Assembly: GCA_027186245.1 (NCBI GenBank)
Contig: CP114482.1
Location: 30,523,209-30,587,208 of the forward strand
Source: Coriaria nepalensis
Taxonomy: Eukaryota > Streptophyta > Magnoliopsida > Cucurbitales > Coriariaceae
DNA length: 64,000 bases
Direction of reading: 5' to 3'
The first letter of the stretch is position 1; the number at the start of each line of letters is the position of its first letter. A program made the position numbers and the translations under genes. Under the pieces are notes generated by a model that was not told the DNA's origin, did no database searches, and saw nothing but the letters and a program-made list of their open reading frames with translations. Of this stretch, positions 25,661 to 37,896 are shown piece by piece.

Positions 25661-27564
25661 ATCATAATCATAAGATGTATTTGGCTTGAGGTGACTCATG
25701 AAAATAATTTTAAGGTAAAACAAATGAACACATTTCCCGCGAAGGACATTAGATTATTGTGCACAAAACTCATGTTTGTAGTGCAAAAATAGAATTTATT
25801 CGAATCGCCATCATATGACTTATTATTAGCTTGGGTTGACTCATTGACATGATTTACAGATGAAACCAAGGCATACGTGTCCGCTAAAGGTCATTAGCAT
25901 GTTGTGCACGAAACTCGCGTATAAAGTGCAAGAGTAGAATTCGTTTTAATTATAATCATAAGATTTATTGGCTTAAGGTGACTCATGAAAATGATTTTAA
26001 GGAAAAAAAAAATGAACACATGTCCTCCAAAGGACATTAGAATGTTGTGCACAAAACTCATGTTTGAAGTGCAAAAATAGAATTTATTCGAATCGCCACC
26101 ATATGACTTATTATTAGCCAGAGTTGACTCATTGACATAACTTTATTGTGAAACAAAGGCACACGTGTCCCCTAAAGGCCCTTAGCATGTTGTGCACGAA
26201 ACTCGTGTATAAAGTGCAAAAGTAGAATTCGTTCTAATCACAATCATAAGATTTATTGGCTTGAGGTGACTCATGAAAATGATTTAAAGGAAAAAAAATG
26301 AACACATGTCCTGCAAAGGACATTAGAATGTTGTGCACAAAACTCATGTTTGAAGTGCAAAAATAGAATTTATTCGAATCGCCATCATACGACTTATTAT
26401 TAGCCTGAGTTGACTCATTGACATGACTTTATGGTGAAACAAAGGCACACGTGTCCCCTAAAGGCCATTAGCATGTTGTGCACGAAACTCGTGTATAAAG
26501 TGCAAAAGTAGAATTCGTTCTAATCACAATCATAAGATGTATTGGCTTAAGGTGACTCATTAAAATGATTTTAAGGTAAAGCAAATGAACACATGTCCCG
26601 CAAAGGACATTAGAGTGTTGTGCACAAAACACGTGTTTGAAGTGCAAAAACAGAATTTGTTCGAATCACCATCATATGATATATTGGCTTGAGGTGACTC
26701 ATTGACATGATTTTAAGGTGAAACCAAGGCACACGTGTCCCCGAAAAGTCATTAGCATGTTGTGCACGAAACTCGTGTATAAATTGCAAAAGTTGAATTC
26801 TTTCGAATCACAATCATACGATATATTGTCTTGAGGTGACTTATTAGAATGATTTTAAGGTGAAAAAATGCACACAAGTCCCACAGAGGACATTAGAATG
26901 TTGTGCACAAAACTCATGTTTGAAGTGCAAAAATAGAATTTATTCGAATCGCCATCATATGACTTATTATTAGCCAGAGTTGACTCATTGACATGACTTT
27001 ATGGTGAAACAAAGGCACACGTGTCCCCTAAAGGCCATTAGCATGTTGTGCACGAAACTCGTGTATAAAGTGCAAAAGTAGAATTCGTTCTAATCACAAT
27101 CATAAGCTTTATTGGCTTGAGGTGACTCATGAAAATGATTTGAAGGAAAAAAAAATGAACACATGTCCTGCAAAGGACATTAGAATGTTGTGCACAAAAC
27201 TCATGTTTGAAGTGCACAAATAGAATTTATTCGAATCGCCATCATATGACTTATTATTAGCCTGAGTTGACTCATTGACATGACTTTATGGTGAAACAAA
27301 GGCACACGTGTCCCCTAAAGGCCATTAGCATGTTGTGCACGAAACTCGTGTACAAAGTGCAAAAGTAGAATTCGTTCTAATCACAATCATAAGATGTATT
27401 GGCTTAAGGTGACTCATGAAAACGATTTTAAGGTAAAGCAAATGAACACATGTCCCGCAAAGGACATTAGATTGTTGTGCACAAAACACGTGTTTGAAGT
27501 GCGAAAACAGAATTTGTTCGAATCACCATCATATGACTTATCGGCTTGGGGTGACTCAATGACA

Positions 27565-28520
27565 TGATTTTAAGGTGAAACCAAGACACACGTGTCCCCA
27601 AAAGTTCATTAGAATGTTGTGCACGAAACTCGTGTATAAAGTGCAAAAGTAGAATTCGTTTTAATTATAATCATAAGATGTATTTGGCTTGAGGTGACTC
27701 ATGAAAATAATTTTAAGGTACAACAAATGAACACATTTCCAGCGAAGGACATTAGAATATTGTGCAAACTCATGTTTAAAGTGCAAAATTAGAATTTGGT
27801 CGAATCACCATCATATGACTTATTGGCTTGGGGTGACTAATTGACATGATTTTAAGGTGAAACCAAGGCACACGTGTCCCCCAAAGGTCATTAGCATGTT
27901 GTGCACGAAACTCGTGTATAAAGTGCAAAAGTAGAATTCGTTCTATTTACAATCATAAGATGTATTGGCTTAAGGTGACTCATTAAAATGATTTTAAGGC
28001 AAAACAGATGAACACATATCCCGCAAAGGACATTAGAATGCTGTGCGAAAAACTCGTGTTTGAAGTGCAAAAACAAAATTTGTTCGACTCACCATCATAT
28101 GACTTATCGGCTCGGGGTGACTCACTGACATTATTTTAAGGTGAAACCAAGGCACACGTGTCCCCCAAAGGTCATTAGCATGTTGTGCACGAAACTTGTG
28201 TATGAAGTGCAAAAGTAGAATTCGTTTTAATCAGAATCATAAGATTTATTGGCTTGAGGTTACTCAGGAAAATGATTTTAAGGAAAAAAAAATGAACACA
28301 TGTCCCGCAAAGGACATTAGAATGTTGTGCACAAAACTCATGTTTGAAGTGCAAAAATAGAATTTATTCGAATCGCCATCATATGACTTATTATTAGCCA
28401 GAGTTGACTCATTGACATGACTTTATGGTGAAACAAAGGCACACGTGTCCCCTAATGGCCATTAGCATGTTGTGCACGAAACTCGTGTATAAAGTGCAAA
28501 AGTAGAATTCGTTCTAATCA
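27565..28520 (+). repeat. TTGGTCG-marked block, fifth copy
   Basis: TTGGTCG at 27,796. Matches the third copy (offset 7,147 falling to 7,144 after a 3-bp loss, GTGCAAACTC for GTGCACAAAACTC, near 27,764). It shares CCTAATGGCC and CCTGCAGAGG with 21.3-21.45 kb. Confidence 0.85.
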
Positions 28521-28989
28521 CAATCATAAGATTTATTGGCTTGAGGTGACTCATGAAAATGATTTGAAGGAAAAAAAAATGAACACATGTCCTGCAGAGG
28601 ACATTAGAATGTTGTGCACAAAACTCATGTTTGAAGTGCAAAAATAGAATTTATTCGAATCGCCATATATGACTTATTATTAGCCTGAGTTGACTCATTG
28701 ACATGACTTTATGGTGAAACAAAGGCACACGTGTCCCCTAAAGGCCATTAGCATGTTGTGCACGAAACTCGTGTATATAGTGCAAAAGTAGAATTCGTTC
28801 TAATCACAATCATAAGATGTATTGGCTTAAGGTGACTCATTAAAATGATTTTAAGGTAAAACAAATGAACACATGTCCCGCAAAGGACATTAGAGTGTTG
28901 TGCACAAAACACGTGTTTGAAGTGCGAAAACAGAATTTGTTCGAATCACCATCATATGACTTATTTGCTTGGGCTGACTAATTGACATG

Positions 28990-29500
28990 ATTTTAAGGAG
29001 AAACCAAGGCACACGTGTCCCCCAAAGTTCATTAGAATGTTGTGCACGAAACTCGTGTATAAAGTGCAAAAGTAGAATTCGTTTTAATTATAATCATAAG
29101 ATGTATTTGGCTTGAGGTGAGTCATGAAAATAATTTTAAGGTAAAACAAATCAACACATTTCCAGCGAAGGACATTAGAATATTGTGCACAAAACTCATG
29201 TTTGAAGTGCAAAAACAGAATTTGGTCGAATCACCATCATATGACTTATTGGCATGGGGTGACTAATTGACATGATTTTAAGGTGAAACCAAGGCACACG
29301 TGTCCCCCAAAGGTCATTAGCATGTTGTGCACGAAACTCGTGTATAAAGTGCAAAAGTAGAATTCGTTCTATTTACAATCATAAGATGTATTGGCTTAAG
29401 GTGACTCATTAAAATGATTTTAAGGCAAAACAGATGAACACATGTCCCGCAAGGGACATTAGAATGTTGTGCTAAAAACTCGTGTTTGAAGTGCAAAAAC
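28990..29500 (+). repeat. TTGGTCG-marked block, sixth copy
   Basis: TTGGTCG at 29,222. Matches the fourth copy (TTGGCATGGGG, GTGCTAAAAACTCG) and ends at the junction with a left-type B monomer (TTATCAACTTGAG) near 29,530. Confidence 0.8.
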
Positions 29501-29519
29501 AAAATTTGTTCGAATCACC

Positions 29520-30130
29520 ATCATATGACTTATTATCAACTTGAGTTGACTCATTGACATGATTTTGAGGTGAAACCAAGGCACACGTGTCCCCCAAAAG
29601 TCATTACCATGTTGTGGACGAAACTTGTGTATAAAGTGCAAAAGTAGAATTCGTTCTAATCGCAATCATAAGATGTATTGCCTTAAGGTGACTCAGTAAA
29701 ATGATTTTAAGGTAAAACAAATTCACACATGTACAGCGAAGGACATTAGCATGATGTGCAAAAAAGTCGTTTTTGAAGTGCAAAAATAGAATTTGATCGA
29801 ATCACCATCATATGACTTATTGGCTTGGGGTGACTAATTGACATGATTTTAAGGCGAAACCAAGGCACACATGTCCCCCAAAGGTCATTAGCATGTTGTG
29901 CACGAAACTCGTGTATAAAGTGCAAAAGTAGAATTCGTTCTAATCACAATCATAAGATGTATTGCCTTAAGGTGACTCATAACAATGTTTTTAAGGTGAA
30001 ACAAATGAACACATGTTCCGCAAAGGACATTAGAATGTTGTGCACAAAACTCGTGTTTGAAGTGCAAAAACAGAATTTGTTTAAATCACCATCATATGAC
30101 TTATTGGCTTGGGGCGACTAATTGACATGA
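29520..30130 (+). repeat. Island of left-end (domain I/II type) sequence
   Basis: The B monomer TTATCAACTTGAGTTGAC with CCCCCAAAAGTCATTACCATG resembles monomers at 4.45, 6.17 and 14.4 kb (TTAACTTGAG). The next A monomer has AAACAAATTCACACATG with CAGCGAAGG, and the next B has GCGAAACC and GACTAATTGACATG, all typical of domain II. These types are otherwise absent from 16-29.5 kb. Confidence 0.7.
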
Positions 30131-30159
30131 TTTTAAGGTGAAACTAAGGCACACGTCTC

Positions 30160-30729
30160 CCCCAAAGGTCATTAGGATGTTGTGCACGAAACTCGTGTAT
30201 AAAGTGCAAAAGTAGAATTCGTTCTAATCACAATCATAAGATATATTGGCATGAGGTGACTCATGAAAATGATTTTAAGGTAAAACAAATGAACACATGT
30301 CTCGCAAAGGACATTGGAATGTTGTGCACAAAACTCGTGTTTTAAGTGCAAAAACAGAATTTGTTCAAATCACCAACATGTTGTGCACCATTGACGTGTT
30401 TGACCCATTGACGTGATTTTAAGGTGAAACCAAGGCACACGTGTCCCCTAAAGGTCATTAGCATGTTGTGCACAAAACTCGTGTATAAAGTGCAAAAGTA
30501 GAATTCGCTCTAATCACAATCATAAGATGTATTGGCTTAAGGTGACCCATTAAAATGATTTTAAGGTAAAACAAATGAACACATATCCCGCAAAGGACAT
30601 TAGAATGTTGTGCACAAAACTCGTGTTTGAAGTGAAAAAACAGAATTTGTACGAATCACCATCATATGACTTGTTGGCTTGGGGTGACTCACTGACATGA
30701 TTTTAAGGTGAAACCAAGGCACACGTGTC
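30160..30729 (+). repeat. 570-bp tandem duplication, copy 1
   Basis: Two dimers including ATTAGGATGTTG, GATATATTGGCATGAGG, GACATTGGAATG, GTGTTTTAAGTGC and the scrambled B monomer at about 30,371. The same order recurs 570 bp downstream (30,171 pairs with 30,741; 30,361 with 30,931). Confidence 0.9.
30371..30413 (+). repeat. Scrambled B-monomer segment (copy at ~30,941-30,983)
   Basis: Where a B monomer should read CACCATCATATGACTTATTG and so on, it reads CACCAACATGTTGTGCACC followed by two near-repeats of CATTGACGTG. The stretch is about the normal length, so normal sequence is replaced rather than simply interrupted. The replacement contains the monomer's own start (CATGTTGTGCAC), suggesting an out-of-register rejoining at short homology. 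Confidence 0.8.
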
Positions 30730-31290
30730 CCCTAAAGGTCATTAGGATGTTGTGCACAAAACTCGTGTATAAAGTGCAAAAGTAGAATTCGTTCTAATCA
30801 CAATCATAAGATATATTGGCATGAGGTGACTCATGAAAATGATTTTAAGGTAAAACAAATGAACACAGGTCCCGCAAAGGACATTGGAATGTTGTGCACA
30901 AAACTCGTGTTTTAAGTGCAAAAACAGAATTTGTTCAAATCACCAACATGTTGTGCACCATTGACGTGTTTGACCCATTGACGTGATTTTAAGGTGAAAC
31001 CAAGGCACGCGTGTCCCCTAAAGGTCATTAGCATGTTGTGCACAAAACTCGTGTATAAAGTGCAAAAGTAGAATTCGCTCTAATCACAATCATAGGATGT
31101 ATTGGCTTAAGGTGACCCATTAAAATGATTTTAAGGTAAAACAAATGAACACATATCCCGCAAAGGACATTAGAATGTTGTGCACAAAACTCGTGTTTGA
31201 AGTGAAAAAACAGAATTTGTACGAATCACCATCATATGACTTGTTGGCTTGGGGTGACTCACTGACATGATTTTAAGGTGAAACCAAGGC
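30730..31290 (+). repeat. 570-bp tandem duplication, copy 2
   Basis: Second copy, with a few differences (CACAGGTCCCGC for CACATGTCTCGC, GGCACGCG for GGCACACG, CATAGGATG for CATAAGATG). It ends before GTCCCGCAAAGGTCATTGG at about 31,299. Confidence 0.9.
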
Positions 31291-34200
31291 ACACGTGTCC
31301 CGCAAAGGTCATTGGCAAGTTATGCACGAAACTCATGTACAAAGTGTAAAAGTAGAATTCGTTCCAATCATAATCATAAGATCTATTGGCTTGAGGTGAC
31401 TCATGAAAATGATTTTAAGGTAAAACAAATGAACACATGTCCTGAAAAGGACATTAGAATGTTGTGCACAAAACTTGTGCTTGAAGTTCAAAAATAGAAT
31501 TTATTCGAATCGCCATCATATGACTTATTATTAGCCTCAGTTCACCCATTGACGTGATTTTAAGTTGAAACTAAGGCACACGTGTCCCCTAAAGGTCATT
31601 AGCATGTTGTGCACAAAACTCGTGCATAAAGTGCAAAAGTAGAATTCGTTCTAATCACAATCATAAGATTTATTCCGTTGAGGTGACTCATGAAAATGAT
31701 TTTAAGGAAAAACAAATGAACACATGTCCCGCAAAGGACATTATAATGTTGTGCACAAAACTCGTGTTTGAAGTGCAAAAATAGAATTTATTCGAATCGC
31801 CATCATATGACTTATCATTAGCCTGAGTTGACTCATTGACATGATTTTAGGGTAAAACCAAGGCACACGTGTCCCCTAAAGGTCATTAGCATGTTGTGCA
31901 TGAAACTTGTGTATAAAGTGCAAAAGTAGAATTCGTTCTAATCACAATCATAAGATTTATTCGCTTGAGGTGAGCTATGAAAATGATTTTAAGGAAAAAC
32001 AAATGAACACATGTCCCGCAAAGGACATTAGAATGTTGTGCACAAAACTCGTGTTTGTGGTGCAAAAACAGAATTTGTACGAATCACCATCATATGACTT
32101 ATTGGCTTGGGGTGACTCACTGACATGATTTTAAGGTGAAACCAAGGCACACGTGTCCCCCAAAGGTCATTAGCAAGTTGTGCACGAAACTCGTGTATAA
32201 AGTGCAAAAGTAGAATTCATTTTAATCATAATCATAAGATGTATTTGGCTTGAGGTGACTCATGAAAATGATTTTAAGGTAAAACAAATGAACACATGTC
32301 CCACAAAGGACATTAGAATGTCTTGTGCACAAAACTCGTGTTTGAAGTGCAAAAATAGAATTTATTCGGATCGCCATCATATGACTTATTAGTTTGATGT
32401 GACTCATTGACATGATTTTAAGTGAAACCGAGGCACACGTGTCCCCCAAAGGTCATTAGCATGTTGTGCACAAAACACTTGTATAAAGTGCCAAAGTAGA
32501 ATTCGTTCTAATCACAATCATAAGATTAATTGGCTTTAGGTGACTCGTGAAAATGATTTTAAGGTAAAACAAACGAACACATGTCCCGCGAACGACATTA
32601 GAATGTTGTGCACAAAACTCGTGTTTGAAGTGCAAAAATAGAATTTATTCGAATCGCCATCATATGACTTATTATTAGCCTGAGTTGACCCATTGACGTG
32701 ATTTTAAGGTGAAACCAAGGCACACGTGTCCCCTAAAGGTCATTAGCATGTTGTGCACAAAACTCATGTATAAAATGCAATAGTAGAATTCGTTCTAATC
32801 ACAATCATAAGATTTATTCGCTTGAGGTGACTCATGAAAATGATTTTAAGGAAAAACAAGTCACGCAAAGCACATTAGAATGTTGTGCACAAAACTCGTG
32901 TTTGAAGTGCAAAAACAGAATTTGTACGAATCACCATCATATGACTTATTGGCTTGGGGTGACTCACTGACATGAGTTTAAGGTGAAACCAAGGCACACG
33001 TGTCCCCCAAAGGTCATTAGCATGTTGTGCACGAAACTCGTGTTTAAAGTGCAAAAGTAGAATTCGTTCTAATCATAATCAGAAGATGTATTGGCTTGAG
33101 GTGACTCATGAAAATGATTTTAAGGAAAAACAATAGAACACATGTCCTGAAAAGGACATTAGAATGTTGTGCACAAAACTTGTGCTTGAAGTGCAAAAAC
33201 AGAATTTCTTCGAATCGCCATCATATGACTTATTATTAGCCTGAGTTAACCCATTGACGTGATTTTAAGGTGAAACTAAGGCACATGTGTCCCCTAAAGG
33301 TCGTTAGTATGTTGTGCACAAAACTCGTATATAAAGTGCAAAAGTAGAATTCGTTCTAATCACAATCATAAGATTTATTCGCTTGAGGTGACTCATGAAA
33401 ATGATTTTAAGGTAAAACAAATGAACACATGTCCCGCGAAGGACGTTAGACTGTTGTGCACAAAACTCGTGTTTGAAGTGCAAAAATAGAATTTATTTGA
33501 ATCGCCATCATATGACTTATTATTAGCATGAGTTGACTCATTGACATGATTTTTAGGTGAAACCAAGGCACACGTGTCCCCTAAAGGTCATTAGCATGTT
33601 GTGCCCGAAACTCGTGTATAAAGTGCAAAAGTAGAATTCGTTCTAATCACAATCATAAGATTTTTTGGCTTGAGGTGACTCATTAAAATGATTTTAAACA
33701 AAAACAAATGAACACATGTCCTGAAAAGGACATTGGAATGTTGTGCACAAAACTCGTGCTTGAAGTGCAAAAATAGAATTTATTCGAATCGCCATCATAT
33801 GACTTATTATTAGCCTGAGTTGACCCATTGACGTGATTTTAAGGTGAAACTAAGGCACACATGTCCCCTAAAGGTCATTAGTATGTTGTGCACAAAACTC
33901 GTGTATAAAGTGCAAAAGTAGAATTCGTTCTAATCACAATCATAAGATTTATTCGCTTGAGGTGACTCATGAAAATGATTTTAAGGAAAAATAAATGAAC
34001 ACATGTCCCGCAAAGGACATTATAATGTCGTGCACAAAACTCGTGTTTGAAGTGCAAAAATAGAATTTATTCGAATCGCCATCATATGACTTATTATTAG
34101 CCTGAGTTGACTCATTGACATGATTTTAGGGTAAAACCAAGGCACACGTGTCCCCCAAAGGTCATTAGCAAGTTGTGCACGAAACTCGTGTATAAAGTGC

Positions 34201-36750
34201 AAAAGTAGAATTCGTTTTAATCATAATCATAAGATGTATTGGCTTGAGGTGACTCATGAAAATGATTTTAAGGTAAAAAAAATGAACACATGTCCCGTGA
34301 AGGACATTAGAATGTTGTGCACAAAACTCTTGTTTGAAGTGCAAAAATAGAATTTATTCGAATCGCCATCATATGACTTATTATTAGCCTGAGTTGACCC
34401 GTTGACGTGATTTTAAGGTGAAACTAAGGCACACGTGTCCCCGAAAGGTCATTAGCATGTTGTGCACGAAACTCATGCATAAAGTGCAAAAGTAGAATTC
34501 GTTCTAATCACAATCATAAGATTTACTCGCTTGAGGTGACTCATGAAAATGATTTTAAGGAAAAACAAATGAACACATGTCCCGCAAAGGACATTATAAT
34601 GTTCTGCACAAAACTCGTGTTTGAAGTGGAAAAATAGAATTTATTCGAATCGCCATCATATGACTTATTATTAGCCCGAATTGACTCATTGACATGATTT
34701 TAGGGTAAAACCAAGGTACACGTGTCCCCTAAAGGTACTTAGCATGTGGTGCACAAAACTCGTGTATAAAGTGGAAAAGTAGAATTCGTTCTAATCACAA
34801 TCGTAAGATTTATTCGCTTGAGGTGACTCATGAAAATGATTTTAAGGAAAAACAAATGAACACATGTCCCGAAAAGGACATTAGAATGTTGTGCACAAAA
34901 CTTGTGCTTGAAGTGCAAAAATAGAATTTATTCGAATCGCCATCATATGACTTATTATTAGCCTGAGTTGACCCATTGACGTGATTTTAAGGTGAAACTA
35001 AGCACATGTGTCCCCTAAAGGTCATTAGTATGTTGTGCATAAGACTCGTCTATAAAGTGCAAAAGTAGAATTCGTTCTAATCACAATCATAAGATTTATT
35101 CGCTTGAGGTGACTCATGAAAATTATTTTAAGGAAAAACAAATGAACACATGTCCCGCAAAGGACATTAGAATGTTGTGCACAAAACTCGTGTTTGAAGT
35201 GCAAAAACAGAATTTGTACGAATCACCATCATATGACTTATTGGCTTGGGGTGACTCACTGACATGAGTTTAAGGTGAAACCAAGGCACACGTGTCCCCC
35301 AAAGGTCATTAGCAAGTTGTGCACGAAACTCGTGTTTAAAGTGCAAAAGTAGAATTCGTTCTAATAATAATCATAAGATGTATTGGCTTGAGGTGACTCA
35401 TGAAAATGATTTTAAGGAAAAACAAATGAACACATGTCGTGAAAAGGATATTAGAATGTTGTGCACAAAACTTGTGCTTGAAGTGCAAAAATAGAATTTA
35501 TTCGAATCGCCATCATATGACTTATTATTAGCCTGAGTTGACCCATTGACGTGATTTTAAGGTGAAACTAAGGTACACGTGTCCCCTAAAGGTACTTAGC
35601 ATGTTGTGCACAAAACTCGTGTATAAAGTGGAAAAGTAGAATTCGTTCTAATCACAATCATAAGATTTATTCGCTTGAGGTGACTCATGAAAATGATTTT
35701 AAGGTAAAACAAATGAACACATGTCCTGAAAAGGACATTAGAATGTTGTGCACAAAATTCGTGCTTGAAGTGCAAAAATAGAATTTATTCGAATCGCCAT
35801 CATATGACATATTATTAGCCTGAGTTGACCCTTTGATGAGATTTTAAGGTGAAACCAAGGCACACGTGTCCCCTAAAGGTCATTAGCAAGTTGTGCACGA
35901 AACTCGAGTATAAAGTGCAAAAGTAGAATTCGTTCTAATCATAATCATAAGATGTATTGGCTTGAGGTGACTAATGAAAATGATTTTAAGGAAAAACAAA
36001 TGAACACATGTCCCACGAAGGACATTAGAATGTTGTGCACAAAACTCGTGTTTGAAGTGCGAAAATAGAATTTATTCGAATCGCCATCATATGACTTATT
36101 ATTTGCATGAGTTGACCCATTGACGTGATTTTAAGGTGAAACCAAGGCACACGTGTCATCCAAAGGTCATTAGCATCTTGTGCACGAAACTCGTGTATAA
36201 AGTGCAAAAGTAGAATTCGTTCTAATCACAATCATGAGATGTACTGGATTGAGGTGACTCATGAAAATGATTTTAAGGTAAAAAAAATGAACACATGTCC
36301 CGTGAAGGACATTAGAATGTTGTGCACAAAACTCTTGTTTGAAGTGCAGAAATAGAATTTATTCGAATCTCCATCATATGACTTATTATTAGCCTGAGTT
36401 GACCCATTGACGTGATTTTAAGGTGAAACCAAGGCACACGTGTCCCCTAAAGGTCATTAGCATGTTGTGCACAAAACTCGTGTATAAAGTGCAATAGTAG
36501 AATTCGTTGTAATCACAATCATAAGATTTATTCGCTTGAGGTGACTCATGAAAATGATTTTAAGGAAAAACAAATGATCACATGTCCCGCAAACCACATT
36601 AGAATGTTGTGCACAAAACTCGTGTTTGAAGTGCAAAAACAGAATTTGTACGAATCACCATCATATGACTTATTGGCTTGGGGTGACTCACTGACATGAG
36701 TTTAAGGTGAAACCAAGGCACACGTGTCCCCCAAAGGTCATTAGCAAGTT
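31290..36750 (+). repeat. Domain VI left part: precursor dimers before the HOR
   Basis: About 19 dimers with GGAAAAACAAATGAAC A monomers and TTATTAGCCTGAGTTGACCC plus CATTGACGTGATTTT B monomers. Many building blocks of the later HOR are present singly: CTTGTGCTTGAAGTGC, AACTAAGCACATG (35.0 kb), GTGCATAAGACTCGTC (35.04 kb), GTTTAAAGTGC (33.05, 35.33 kb), and GTGCCCGAAACTC with CATTAAAATGATTTTAAAC (33.6-33.7 kb). The order is irregular. No gene seen. Confidence 0.75.
32753..32884 (+). repeat. A monomer of 132 bp with a 10-bp deletion
   Basis: GGAAAAACAAGTCACGC lacks the ten bases ATGAACACAT normally following AAAACAA; the gap is at 32,859/32,860. This removes the ACACATGT motif from this copy. 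The array continues in phase after it. Confidence 0.88.
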
Positions 36751-37323
36751 GTGCACGAAACTCGTGTTTAAAGTGCAAAAGTAGAATTCGTTCTAATCAT
36801 AATCATAAGATGTATTGGCTTGAGGTGACTCATGAAAATGATTTTAAGGAAAAACAAATGAACACATGTCTTATTAAGGTGACATTAGAATGTTGTGCAC
36901 AAAACTTGTGCTTGAAGTGCAAAAATAGAATTTATTCGAATCGCCATCATATGACTTATTATTAGCCTGAGTTGACCCATTGACGTGATTTTAAGGTGAA
37001 ACTAAGGCACATGTGTCCCCTAAAGGTCATTAGTATGTTGTGCATAAGACTCGTCTATAAAGTGCAAAAGTAGAATTCGTTCTAATCACAATCATAAGAT
37101 TTATTCGCTTGAGGTGACTCATGAAAATGATTTTAAGGAAAAACAAATGAACACATGTCCCGCAAAGGACATTAGAATGTTGTGCACAAAACTCGTGTTT
37201 GAAGTGCAAAAACAGAATTTGTACGAATCACCATCATATGACTTATTGGCTTGGGGTGACTCACTGACATGAGTTTAAGGTGAAACCAAGGCACACGTGT
37301 CCCCCAAAGGTCATTAGCAAGTT
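36751..37323 (+). repeat. HOR unit S1
   Basis: Dimer a' (GTTTAAAG, then TCTTATTAAGGTGACATTAG in place of the usual dyad) plus dimer d' (GCATAAGACTCGTCTATAAAG, CCCGCAAAGG, CAGAATTTGTACG). The same unit recurs at 43,046 (offset 6,295) and 46,479 (offset 9,728). Confidence 0.88.
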
Positions 37324-37896
37324 GTGCACGAAACTCGTCTTTAAAGTGCAAAAGTAGAATTCGTTCTAATCATAATCGTAAGATGTATTGGCTTGAGGTG
37401 ACTCATGAAAATGATTTTAAGGAAAAACAAATGAACACATGTCTTATTAAGGTGACATTAGAATGTTGTGCACAAAACTTGTGCTTGAAGTGCAAAAATA
37501 GAATTTATTCGAATCGCCATCATATGACTTATTATTAGCCTGAGTTGACCCATTGACGTGATTTTAAGGTGAAACTAAGGCACATGTGTCCCCTAAAGGT
37601 CATTGGTATGTTGTGCATAAGACTCGTCTATAAAGTGCAAAAGTAGAATTCGTTCTAATCACAATCATAAGATTTATTCGCTTGAGGTGACTCATGAAAA
37701 TTATTTTAAGGAAAAACAAATGAACACATGTCCCGCAAAGGACATTAGAATGTTGTGCACAAAACTCGTGTTTGAAGTGCAAAAACAGAATTTGTACGAA
37801 TCACCATCATATGACTTATTGGCTTGGGGTGACTCACTGACATGAGTTTAAGGTGAAACCAAGGCACACGTGTCCCCCAAAGGTCATTAGCAAGTT
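37324..37896 (+). repeat. HOR unit S2
   Basis: Same composition as S1 but with CTTTAAAG at the start, CATTGGTATG and GAAAATTATTTTAAGG in the second dimer. These private marks recur at 43,619 and 47,052, so S1 and S2 move together as a 1,146-bp cassette. Confidence 0.88.

Larger units (their letters stand above)
25660..29500 (+). repeat. Large segmental duplication in domain IV, shortened copy
   Basis: Colinear with 16.8-23.2 kb but about 2.6 kb shorter. The offset drops by 1,715 bp (six dimers) and then by 859 bp (three dimers), apart from a 3-bp deletion. All large losses are therefore whole dimers, as expected from in-register unequal exchange or replication slippage. Confidence 0.75.
16130..29520 (+). 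repeat. Domain IV: A-run A monomers and ATT-expanded B monomers
   Basis: Many A monomers contain GGAAAAAAAAATGAACAC, and many B monomers contain TTATTATTAGCC(T/A)GAG, GACATGACTTTATGG and GAAACAAAGGCACACG with CCCCTAAAGGCCATTAG. The dimer is about 286-287 bp. Interleaved are dimers with TTAATTATAATCATAAG and TATTTGGCTTGAGG, and dimers with TCTATTTACAATC. Repeated multi-dimer blocks are listed separately. No gene seen. Confidence 0.75.

Noticed and set aside
13396..27109. Transposon or integration sites at the AAGCTT variants
   Set aside because: AAGCTT arises by simple substitution of ATAAGATTTATTGG to ATAAGCTTTATTGG; there is no insertion or target-site duplication.
30371..30420. Foreign insertion in the scrambled B monomer
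   Set aside because: The segment is built from the monomer's own pieces (CATGTTGTGCAC, CATTGACGTG) and total length hardly changes, so it is an internal rearrangement.
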